DNA of 11,620 nucleotides, taken from NCBI GenBank assembly GCA_015493425.1, contig WGDG01000119.1, positions 1 to 11,620 of the forward strand, read 5' to 3'. This document shows positions 5,548 to 11,620 of the stretch, one piece after another (within the stretch, counting starts at the first letter, position 1; every line of letters begins with the position of its first letter). The position numbers were made by a program, and so were the translations under genes. The stretch comes from Sulfurovum sp. Its GTDB lineage: Bacteria > Campylobacterota > Campylobacteria > Campylobacterales > Sulfurovaceae. The notes under the pieces are model-generated. The model was not told the DNA's origin and did not search any database. It saw nothing but the letters and a program-made list of their open reading frames with translations.

Positions 5548-6603
5548 TATGTCGTCTGTTTCTTTGACATAGGAGCCAAGTACTTTGACCGAATCTTTGT
5601 GTTTTTCCAAAATTTCTTTAATATGCGGATCATCTTTATGACCGTTAAACTCAATAAAGAAGACAGAAACACCTTCAACAATATGCGATTTGATCTTGGT
5701 CAGGTTGATTTTTGCTCTCTCGAAATCATTCAAAAACTCTACCAGAGAACCCGGTTTGTTCGGCAGTCTTACAAGCAGTGACGTTTTGTCATTTCCGCTC
5801 GGTGCATTCTCGAAATCACTGATCACAAAGAAACGGGTACGGTTATTCTGGTTGTCTTCAATATTTTCAAAAAGTACCGGCAGATTGTAGATCTTTGCTG
5901 CCACGACCGAACAGATCGCTGCACTCTCCGGATCTTCTGCCGCAAGCTTCGCTGCCTTTGCTGTAGATTCAACCGGGATCTGTTCAACATCGTCCAGTCC
6001 AAAATCATTCAAAAAATTCTGACACTGTCCAAACGCGATATCTTTGGAATAGATACGTTTGATATTTTCGATCTTCTCTGCCTGTGTCGCCAGTACATGG
6101 TGGATATCCACCACCACTTCGGCAATGATCTTGAGGTCATAGTCATTGAGACAGTTGATCGTATCACTGACAATCCCGTTGGAACTGTTCTCGATAGGTA
6201 CAACACCGAACTTTGCCTTCCCGTTGCTCACTTCACGGAACACCCCTTTGATAGTCGCTACAGGAAAGTAAGCACTCATAGCACCGAATTTGCTCTCGGC
6301 TGCCTGATGGGTGAAACTCGCTTCAGGACCAAGATAAGCCACCGCTTCAGGACGTTCGAGATTGCGTGCTACAGCAAAGAGCTCCAAAAAGAGTGCATCG
6401 ATCGCCTTGTCTGTCAGCTTGCCGTCATTCTGTGCCTTGAGACGCTGTAAAATTGCCTGCTCACGCTCTGGGCGGTAGATGGGCGCACCGGTAGTGTTCT
6501 TCAGCTCTCCAACCTGATGGACAAGCTCCATCCGTTCGTTGTAAAGCTTCAACAGCGTATCGTCAATATGGTCTATCTTTTCACGCAGTTGATCCAGTGT
6601 CAT
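5545..6603 (-). CDS. pheA: Bifunctional chorismate mutase / prephenate dehydratase (P-protein)
   Basis: Converts chorismate to prephenate and then to phenylpyruvate, committing carbon to phenylalanine. There are 352 residues in three domains. An AroQ chorismate mutase helix bundle occupies about 1-85, with Arg7, Arg24, Lys35 and Arg47 at positions expected to bind chorismate. The dehydratase domain spans about 88-265: YLGPEASFTHQAA, VVPIENSSNG and the catalytic TRF motif at 256-258. An ACT regulatory domain fills 273-345, with the phenylalanine-contact motif PGSLV (284-288). The second usual effector motif, ESRP, is replaced by KSHI at 305-308. AAGGAG lies about 6 bases before the ATG. It follows lysA by 18 bases, so it is probably in the same transcript. 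Feedback regulation by Phe is expected for the family but may be altered here. Confidence 0.97.
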   Translation of the reverse strand: MTLDQLREKIDHIDDTLLKLYNERMELVHQVGELKNTTGAPIYRPEREQAILQRLKAQNDGKLTDKAIDALFLELFAVARNLERPEAVAYLGPEASFTHQAAESKFGAMSAYFPVATIKGVFREVSNGKAKFGVVPIENSSNGIVSDTINCLNDYDLKIIAEVVVDIHHVLATQAEKIENIKRIYSKDIAFGQCQNFLNDFGLDDVEQIPVESTAKAAKLAAEDPESAAICSVVAAKIYNLPVLFENIEDNQNNRTRFFVISDFENAPSGNDKTSLLVRLPNKPGSLVEFLNDFERAKINLTKIKSHIVEGVSVFFIEFNGHKDDPHIKEILEKHKDSVKVLGSYVKETDDI

Positions 6604-6621
6604 ACCATCTCCTTTCGGCTT

Positions 6622-7830
6622 TCAGCGTAGAAATTCTTTTTCCAGTCTTACCTGGTCCTCGTACGTTTCACGACGTCTTATCAGACGGTCAGTTCCCCCT
6701 TGCAGTGCCACTTCGGCAGGCTTTGGCCGTGTATTGTAGTTACTCGCCATTGTAAAACCGTAAGCCCCTGCAGAGTGTACCACAAGAATATCATTATGCT
6801 GTAATGGAGGCAGCAGCACGTTCTTGCCGAAGAAATCTCCACTTTCACATACCGGCCCCACAACATCTGCCGGGTTTTTTTCACCCTCTACACCCGGTGC
6901 CTCAATACGATGATAGGCATTGTAAAGGCTCGGTCTGATCAGGTCATTCATACCCCCGTCAACAATGACAAAACGCTTGCCGCCATTGTTTTTCTCGTAT
7001 AGTACACGGGTAAAAAATGCACCTGCATTGGCAACCATATAGCGCCCCGGTTCACAGGCAAGTGTCAGGTCAAGTCCTTTGGTTGCCTCCGCAATAGCAT
7101 CCACATATGCCTGCTCTACAATCGGTGTTTCATCATCATACACTACACCGATTCCGCCACCTACGTCAAAGAATTTGATATCGATTTTGATCGCTTTGAG
7201 TGAGCGCACCAGGTCGGCAACGATCATTGCCGATTCTTTGATCGGGTCAAGATTCGTCAACTGTGAACCGATATGAAAATGAATCCCTATTGGATTGAGG
7301 TACTCTGACTTGTTTGCGTAAATATACATCCGCTTTGCCATATCAATCTCGACACCGAATTTGTTTTCATGAAGGCCTGTTGAAATATAAGGATGTGTCT
7401 GAGGATCGATATTGGGATTGACACGGATAGAAATGCGCGCTTCCTTCCCCAGCTGCTTTGCAACCATTTCCACCCGCTTCATTTCCGCTTCACTCTCAAG
7501 ATTGAGCATCAAAATATCGCGTTCCAGCGCCTCTTTGATCTCGTCATCTCGTTTACCCACACCTGAAAAAATGATCTTGTATTTGTCTACTCCGGCATCG
7601 AGTGCCCGGCGCACTTCACCGATACTCACACAGTCTGCCCCTGCGCCAAGTTTTGCCAAATGCTGAATGACAGAAAGATTCGAATTGGCTTTCACCGCAT
7701 AGTTAATCAGTGATTTTTTACCCGCAAATGCCTCTTTGAGTCTGGTGTAACGGTTTTCAATATAGTCAAAATCGTACATATACAGTGGTGTATCATACTT
7801 TTCAACCAATGCTTTGTAATCTATGGACAT
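6622..7830 (-). CDS. lysA: Diaminopimelate decarboxylase
   Basis: PLP enzyme (fold type III, alanine-racemase-like barrel) that decarboxylates meso-diaminopimelate to lysine, the last step of lysine synthesis. The protein has 402 residues, normal for the family. YAVKANSN carries the Schiff-base Lys47. HFHIGSQL is at 184-191, and the phosphate-binding GGGIG at 224-228. EPGRYMVANAG is at 260-270. CESGDFFGK (328-336) gives the Cys-Glu pair contributed across the dimer. AGAYGFTMASNYNTRPKPAE (354-373) contains the PLP-contacting Tyr357. ATG at 7828-7830 follows AGAGGA by about 6 bases. It is the first gene after a predicted promoter and heads the lysA-pheA-hisC-orf70-dxs run. Confidence 0.97.
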   Translation of the reverse strand: MSIDYKALVEKYDTPLYMYDFDYIENRYTRLKEAFAGKKSLINYAVKANSNLSVIQHLAKLGAGADCVSIGEVRRALDAGVDKYKIIFSGVGKRDDEIKEALERDILMLNLESEAEMKRVEMVAKQLGKEARISIRVNPNIDPQTHPYISTGLHENKFGVEIDMAKRMYIYANKSEYLNPIGIHFHIGSQLTNLDPIKESAMIVADLVRSLKAIKIDIKFFDVGGGIGVVYDDETPIVEQAYVDAIAEATKGLDLTLACEPGRYMVANAGAFFTRVLYEKNNGGKRFVIVDGGMNDLIRPSLYNAYHRIEAPGVEGEKNPADVVGPVCESGDFFGKNVLLPPLQHNDILVVHSAGAYGFTMASNYNTRPKPAEVALQGGTDRLIRRRETYEDQVRLEKEFLR

Positions 7831-7857
7831 GAAGTATCCTCTATGTGATTTGGAGTG

Positions 7858-7863
7858 ATTTTA
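7858..7863 (-). promoter_or_regulatory. Predicted sigma-70 promoter (-10 box) for lysA and the genes after it
   Basis: The minus strand reads GATTTTTGGATAAAATCACT. The T run, GG and TAAAAT box match the epsilon sigma-70 pattern closely. Transcription would start near 7851, leaving a leader of about 20 bases. It lies in the 87-base gap between the LptF/G permease gene and lysA. I saw no convincing terminator in the same gap, so read-through from upstream remains possible. Confidence 0.68.
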
Positions 7864-7917
7864 TCCAAAAATCGCTAAGAGGGGAGTTAGGCTTGAAAAG
7901 GGTCGAAGGATAGGGGC

Positions 7918-8997
7918 TTAATTTGGTTTACGCTCATCGGTTGCAAAAACGTAGAACGCATAGATCCAAAGCAGGACGATGGGTAGAACAGCAGCTGTTT
8001 CGGGAGCTATGACACCATTGGCTCCCATCTGGTAAAGTCCGAACAACACTCCCCATGAGACAAATGTTACACCGAGTGCTGCTGCGACAACCAGACCAAA
8101 GCGCATCATACGTGCATGAAACGGGAGCTTGAAAAACAGAATAATGACCAGAGCAATAGCAAAAAGCGGCATCACTGTCTTCTCATACAGTGCAGCGCGG
8201 ATCTTGTCCGAATTGAGACGCTGCTTTTCCAGCAGTTTCCATGTGTTGTAGGCATCGACAATGTTCAGTGCTTTTCCCTCGTAGAGCGACTCAATGATTT
8301 TTGGCTTGTAGCCACTGAGTGTCATAATGGTATCTTTATGTTCCACACGGTAACGCACCAGCCTTCCCGCTTTGTAAACATGTGCCTTTACCGTTGCCTG
8401 TTTTGCCTCCCATGCTTTACCGTCAAATACAGCATAGGGAGCATGAAGTGTATAGAGTATCCGGTTGCCTTTGACTTTGAAAATAGTGACATTTTCAAGC
8501 CTCTTATGCACGGGATCCAATTTTTTGATATATACAAACGTATCATTGTACTTAAAGAAAAGATCGTTGACGTTGTAGGCACTCAACTGTTTTTTGAGCA
8601 GCATCGCCGCTTTATCCTTGGCATAGGAGAATGAAGTGGTATGCAATCCAACAAACGCCCCGTAGGTCAGGGTTGCAATGATCAAAAAAGGAACGATAAG
8701 CCGCTGCTTGCTGAAACCAAACGCATGCAGTATCGTCATAGTATTCTGTTTGACCAGCATCAGTTTTGTCATAATGAGTGCCAGCACGATCGCCAAAGGA
8801 TAAAGCATCCCCAGTGCTTCCTGCCACATATAGTAGAGGTAAAGGACTTTGTAGCTTCCCGAAACATCCAGTTGTGGAATGTGCTGAAAATAGTCAATGG
8901 CGGCAAACGCAAACGAGAGGCCGAAAAGGATGGCAAGCAGGTTCCTGGTGTAGTGCTTTGCCAAATAGCGGAAGTAGAGAGGCGGCTGCAGTGTCAT
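7918..8997 (-). CDS. LptF/LptG (YjgP/YjgQ) family permease
   Basis: Inner-membrane subunit of the LptB2FG transporter, which lifts lipopolysaccharide or lipooligosaccharide out of the membrane towards LptC and the Lpt bridge. The protein has 359 residues in the family layout. Three membrane segments occupy about 17-38, 60-82 and 98-120. A hydrophilic periplasmic beta-jellyroll domain spans about 121-272. Three more segments lie at about 274-291, 298-322 and 334-352. The amphipathic N-terminal stretch YFRYLAKHYTRNLL before the first segment is typical. ATG at 8995-8997 overlaps the pth stop as ATGA, so translation is probably coupled. The same gene lies between pth and lysA in Campylobacter (Cj0313). 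The sequence alone does not decide F versus G; genome annotations usually call this locus LptG, so I leave the symbol blank. Confidence 0.9.
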   Translation of the reverse strand: MTLQPPLYFRYLAKHYTRNLLAILFGLSFAFAAIDYFQHIPQLDVSGSYKVLYLYYMWQEALGMLYPLAIVLALIMTKLMLVKQNTMTILHAFGFSKQRLIVPFLIIATLTYGAFVGLHTTSFSYAKDKAAMLLKKQLSAYNVNDLFFKYNDTFVYIKKLDPVHKRLENVTIFKVKGNRILYTLHAPYAVFDGKAWEAKQATVKAHVYKAGRLVRYRVEHKDTIMTLSGYKPKIIESLYEGKALNIVDAYNTWKLLEKQRLNSDKIRAALYEKTVMPLFAIALVIILFFKLPFHARMMRFGLVVAAALGVTFVSWGVLFGLYQMGANGVIAPETAAVLPIVLLWIYAFYVFATDERKPN

Positions 8998-9566
8998 GGA
9001 CAGAGCGCCTCAACGGATTTAAGCGAAAAGTGTGACTTTACTTCGTTCAGTTCATGCTTCTGTAAAGCCACACAGGCCTCTTCGACATGTGCAACAAGCT
9101 TTGGCAGACATGCCATCTCCGCTTCGCTGAAGTCATGCAGCACATAGTCAGCCACCTGTGATTTTCGTTCAGGCTTGCCAACCCCTACACGCACCCGAAG
9201 ATACTCCCTGCCTACCATGGCATCGATCGACTTAAGGCCGTTATGACCACCGTTACCACCGCCTCTTTTAAAACGTACTGCACCAAAAGGCAGATCGATA
9301 TCATCATGAATGACAATAATATCTTCAAGGTCTATTTTGAAAAACTGTTTGACAGGAAGTACGCTTTTACCCGAAAGGTTCATGTATGTGGTCGGTTTAA
9401 GAAAAAGAGTAGTCGCGGTACGGTACAGCTGCCCGTGAAATGTGTGTTTGGAGATGTCTCGGGCAGCAAAGTCTTCGACAAGCGCGTCGATGACTTTGAA
9501 ACCGATATTGTGTCGTGTGTTTTCGTATTGCGATCCGGGATTTCCAAGACCGACAAAAAGTGTCAC
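8994..9566 (-). CDS. pth: Peptidyl-tRNA hydrolase
   Basis: Cleaves peptidyl-tRNAs dropped by stalled ribosomes and so recycles tRNA; essential and cytoplasmic. The protein has 190 residues. It opens with VGLGNPGSQYENTRHNIGF, containing Asn9 and the catalytic His19. YMNLSG (61-66) follows, then HDDIDLPFG (87-95) with the catalytic Asp, and GGGNGGHNGLKSI (102-114) with the tRNA-binding Asn109. RVGVGKPE is at 126-133. The start is GTG at 9564-9566; no ATG lies in frame between it and the family N terminus. There is no good Shine-Dalgarno site, only GAAAGTG, and rplY ends 13 bases upstream, which suggests coupled initiation. It overlaps the permease gene by 4 bases. Confidence 0.96.
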   Translation of the reverse strand: MTLFVGLGNPGSQYENTRHNIGFKVIDALVEDFAARDISKHTFHGQLYRTATTLFLKPTTYMNLSGKSVLPVKQFFKIDLEDIIVIHDDIDLPFGAVRFKRGGGNGGHNGLKSIDAMVGREYLRVRVGVGKPERKSQVADYVLHDFSEAEMACLPKLVAHVEEACVALQKHELNEVKSHFSLKSVEALCP

Positions 9567-9579
9567 GACAGCACTTTCA

Positions 9580-10116
9580 TTACTTGGACTTGATCACACC
9601 ACAAACAGCGACATCAGGTCTGTCCATCATTCTGCACCCTTCAGGTACTTCAATGTCTCTGATAAGGATAGAGTCGTCTCTGTTCAGCGGCTCAACATTG
9701 AGGTCAAACTTTGCCGGCATGTTTTCAATTGCCCCTCTGACTTTCAGTCTTCTTTTGGACATAACAAGAACACCTTTGTTTTTCAGACCAATTGGTGTAC
9801 CGTGAGTCACAACAGGGACAAGGTAGTCTGTTACCTGACCTGGAACAGCCACTCTAAGGTCAACGTGTACCACTTCACCGTGAACCGGGTGCAGTTGATA
9901 CTCCTGAATGACAACGTTAAGTTCCTTGTCTCCTACTTTTACGGGGAACGCAAGGTTCTCTTTGGCTCTGACTGCTCTTACAAACTCACCGCGTTTGAAC
10001 GCAGCCTGAATGTTCTCTACACCATTGGCATAAAGGTTTGCAGTTAGATAACCATCTCTTCTAAGCTTCTTTGCAGTAGTCTTTCCGATACTCTCTCTAA
10101 CGATACCTTCTAACAT
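9580..10116 (-). CDS. rplY: 50S ribosomal protein L25 (CTC form)
   Basis: Binds 5S rRNA in the large ribosomal subunit. This is the long CTC/TL5 version: an N-terminal L25 barrel (about 1-90) is followed by a C-terminal beta domain (about 95-175), giving 178 residues as in Campylobacter Ctc. It opens MLEGIVRESIGK. The C-terminal domain has IGLKNKGVLVMSKRRLKV (109-126) and LIRDIEVPEG (151-160). An in-frame ATG 15 bases upstream (10129-10131) would give 183 residues, but I reject it: AAGGA at 10124-10128 lies 7 bases before the chosen ATG, family members begin MLEG, and the upstream ATG would sit only about 9 bases from the predicted transcription start. It heads the rplY-pth-permease transcript. 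Confidence 0.97.
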   Translation of the reverse strand: MLEGIVRESIGKTTAKKLRRDGYLTANLYANGVENIQAAFKRGEFVRAVRAKENLAFPVKVGDKELNVVIQEYQLHPVHGEVVHVDLRVAVPGQVTDYLVPVVTHGTPIGLKNKGVLVMSKRRLKVRGAIENMPAKFDLNVEPLNRDDSILIRDIEVPEGCRMMDRPDVAVCGVIKSK

Positions 10117-10123
10117 ATGTATG

Positions 10124-10128
10124 TCCTT
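10124..10128 (-). promoter_or_regulatory. Ribosome binding site that fixes the rplY start
   Basis: AAGGA, 7 bases before the ATG at 10114-10116. It overlaps the codons that would follow the upstream in-frame ATG at 10129-10131, and that upstream ATG has no ribosome site of its own. It therefore supports the shorter 178-residue L25. Confidence 0.7.
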
Positions 10129-10146
10129 CATTTAAAATAGAAGCGG

Positions 10147-10152
10147 ATTATA
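10147..10152 (-). promoter_or_regulatory. Predicted sigma-70 promoter (-10 box) for rplY-pth-permease
   Basis: A consensus TATAAT on the minus strand is preceded by TTATTTCGA and a T/A-rich upstream tract (CCCCTTAAAATTATTTCGA). Transcription would start near 10140, giving a leader of about 24 bases. It is the best -10 match in the window, as expected for a ribosomal protein gene. Confidence 0.75.
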
Positions 10153-10214
10153 TCGAAATAATTTTAAGGGGAATTGAAAATACTCGGCTGCAAGCGAAAC
10201 CCGCTCACGCAACG

Positions 10215-11354
10215 TTACGCATCATCCTCTTTGAACTCAAAGACATCTACCTCTTTGTTGAGTGCATTTTCATCAACAATGGCACCTTTTCCGACACCCT
10301 GCATTTTCAGCTTCATATCCGCAGGGTTGGTTGCATATTCAAGTGCCGTTTTACCGTCTATCTCCCCTTTCTTCAGGAGGTCAAGCAGTGCCTGGTCGAA
10401 GGTCTGTGTACCGTAGATCTCTTTTCCTTCAAAAAGAGCATCTGGGATTTCAGAATCCCGGTTTTCTGCAATCAGCTGTTCGATACGTGCCGTCTTTTTC
10501 AAAATTTCGATCGCTGCGGCCCGACCGCCTTTTACTGTCGGGATCAGACGCTGAGAGAGTACCCCTTCAAGTACAGAAGCCAGAGACATTCTGATACGGT
10601 TTTGCTCATCATTGGGGAACATCCCCACAATACGGTCAATCGTCTCTTTGGCATCGAGTGTATGAAGGGTCGAGAAAACAAGGTGTCCGGTATTGGCTGC
10701 ATGCATTGCAATGTCGATTGTCTCAAGATCCCTCATCTCCCCGACCAGAATAATATCCGGGTCTTCACGCAGTGCTGCACGCAGGGCATCGGAAAAGGAG
10801 TGGGCATCCTGCCCGATACTTCGCTGGTTGATCAGACAACCCCTGTCTTTGTGTACGAACTCGATCGGATCTTCAACGGTAATGATATGCTTTTTCTGCT
10901 CGCGGTTGATCTTGTCCAGAATTGCGGCAAGCGTCGTCGATTTACCCGAACCGGTCACCCCTGTCACAAGCACCAGACCACGCTGAATATTGGCAAACTC
11001 ATTCACAACAGGGGGAAGTTTAAGCTGCTCAATACTGAGTATTTCAACAGGAATGATACGGAAAACAGCACTAAGCCCGTCCATCTGGTAAAAAAAGTTC
11101 ACCCTGAACCTGTGTTCGCTGCCAATAGCATAGGAGAAGTCGAGGTTGCGCTCCTTTTTAAGCTTGTCAAACTGATCGGGTGTAGTAATCTCTCTGGCGA
11201 GCTCGTCCATCTGCTCTGCACTTAGTACATCTTTTCCAAGGAGCTTCAACACACCATGAATCCTTACGCGTACATTCGATCCTGATTTAAGGTGGAGGTC
11301 ACTCCCCTGATTGCTGATCATTGTACGCAGATAGAGTTTAAGTTTCTCTTCCAT
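10215..11354 (-). CDS. pilT: PilT-family type IV pilus retraction ATPase
   Basis: Hexameric cytoplasmic ATPase of the secretion-ATPase superfamily that powers pilus retraction and twitching motility. The protein has 379 residues. The N-terminal PAS-like domain has GSDLHLKSG (17-25). The ATPase core has the Walker A GVTGSGKST (132-140), the Asp box TVEDPIEF (159-166), the Walker B IILVGEMRD (201-209) with Glu206, and the His box HLVFSTLHT (224-232). The C-terminal AIRNLIRE motif of classical PilT is degenerate here (about ARIEQLIAE at 289-297), so a PilU-like or divergent paralogue is possible. AAGGAG lies 5 bases before the ATG. It follows the transaldolase gene by 19 bases. No pilin or assembly genes are in view, so its pilus must be encoded elsewhere. 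Confidence 0.92.
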   Translation of the reverse strand: MEEKLKLYLRTMISNQGSDLHLKSGSNVRVRIHGVLKLLGKDVLSAEQMDELAREITTPDQFDKLKKERNLDFSYAIGSEHRFRVNFFYQMDGLSAVFRIIPVEILSIEQLKLPPVVNEFANIQRGLVLVTGVTGSGKSTTLAAILDKINREQKKHIITVEDPIEFVHKDRGCLINQRSIGQDAHSFSDALRAALREDPDIILVGEMRDLETIDIAMHAANTGHLVFSTLHTLDAKETIDRIVGMFPNDEQNRIRMSLASVLEGVLSQRLIPTVKGGRAAAIEILKKTARIEQLIAENRDSEIPDALFEGKEIYGTQTFDQALLDLLKKGEIDGKTALEYATNPADMKLKMQGVGKGAIVDENALNKEVDVFEFKEDDA

Positions 11355-11373
11355 TCCCGCTCCTTGCGTCGTT

Positions 11374-11620
11374 TTACTTCAGACTCTCGAGCATTTGGGC
11401 AAATGCCTTTTCAAACGCTTCGAGTCCCTCTCTAAGAAGTGTAGCATAAACTTCATCCATTACAAAACCGCTGTCTGCCAACCTGGTAAAGTAGCCGTTG
11501 ATGACCGCATCATCCATTGGAAGCTGTGGGGGTGTGGGTTTGACTGCCAGCCATGATTCGATGGTTGCAAGCGGTGCCGTATTGACAGAATGCGGCGCAA
11601 GCAGGGCACGCATATAATAG
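11374..11620 (-). CDS. tal: Transaldolase, C-terminal part (runs off the right edge)
   Basis: The last 81 codons are visible; the frame stays open to the right edge, so the gene begins outside the window. Transaldolase moves a dihydroxyacetone unit between sugar phosphates in the non-oxidative pentose phosphate pathway. The identification rests on APHSVNTAPLATIESW just after the edge, which resembles the VNT-x-P-x-x-T-(L/I) stretch near the C terminus of the actinobacterial and epsilonproteobacterial transaldolase group, and on the ending GLEAFEKAFAQMLESL, typical of that group. The catalytic lysine would lie upstream, outside the window. An internal ATG at 11611-11613 is not a start, because the conserved segment extends through it. 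It is likely co-transcribed with pilT. Confidence 0.8.
   Translation of the reverse strand, partial: YYMRALLAPHSVNTAPLATIESWLAVKPTPPQLPMDDAVINGYFTRLADSGFVMDEVYATLLREGLEAFEKAFAQMLESLK

Noticed and set aside
10180..10214. Terminator after pilT
   Set aside because: GTGAGCG and CGCTTGC can pair around a 5-base loop, but two of the seven pairs are G-U and the sequence after it (AGCCGAGTATTTTC) is not a proper U tract. A weak or Rho-dependent end is possible, but I would not annotate it.
11374..11613. A separate small 79-codon gene at the right edge
   Set aside because: The frame is open past the internal ATG to the window edge, and the sequence around that ATG matches the C-terminal region of transaldolase, so it is the end of a larger gene.

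Overview
The window is an 11.6 kb housekeeping segment in which every gene lies on the minus strand. It suggests a member of the Campylobacterota (Epsilonproteobacteria), most like Sulfurovum or a close relative. Three things point there. The order rplY-pth-lptG/F-lysA-pheA-hisC-...-dxs and the neighbouring fdxA-ndk-yceD block match, from memory, the Campylobacter jejuni arrangement around Cj0311-Cj0333. The proteins have epsilon-type lengths: HisC 364 aa, L25/Ctc 178 aa, Ndk 137 aa. The intergenic promoters look like epsilon sigma-70 promoters, with a T-rich stretch, a short G-containing spacer and a -10 box, and no clear -35. The assignment is inferred from gene content, not from a database search.

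Layout in transcription order (right to left). The C-terminal end of transaldolase enters from the right edge and is followed 19 bases later by a PilT-family retraction ATPase. A good promoter then starts rplY (ribosomal L25/Ctc), pth (peptidyl-tRNA hydrolase) and an LptF/LptG permease; pth and the permease gene overlap by ATGA. A second promoter starts a tight amino-acid block: lysA (last step of lysine synthesis), pheA (chorismate mutase/prephenate dehydratase), hisC (imidazole-acetol phosphate aminotransferase), a small unknown 70-codon gene coupled to hisC by a GTGA overlap, and dxs (first step of the MEP isoprenoid pathway). A 213-base spacer full of inverted repeats separates dxs from metK (S-adenosylmethionine synthetase). 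fdxA (2[4Fe-4S] ferredoxin) has its own promoter and a clear hairpin terminator. ndk has its own promoter and is followed by the N-terminal end of a YceD/DUF177 protein that leaves the window at the left edge.

The genes form a vertically inherited core-metabolism cluster rather than one pathway: lysine, phenylalanine and histidine synthesis, isoprenoid and SAM supply, nucleotide balance, translation, and lipopolysaccharide export. I saw no phage, transposase, CRISPR, toxin, defence or RNA gene. I do not believe the window holds an undescribed multi-gene system.

The points worth a second look are small. The fliF-fliG-fliH block that sits between hisC and dxs in Campylobacter is absent, and the small unknown gene takes its place. 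A 7-base repeat sits at two gene junctions and encodes the last residues of Dxs. The dxs-metK spacer contains a long hairpin whose imperfect pairs are G-U compatible only in the transcribed strand. The PheA regulatory domain and PilT carry motif deviations. No gene-free stretch exceeds 300 bases.
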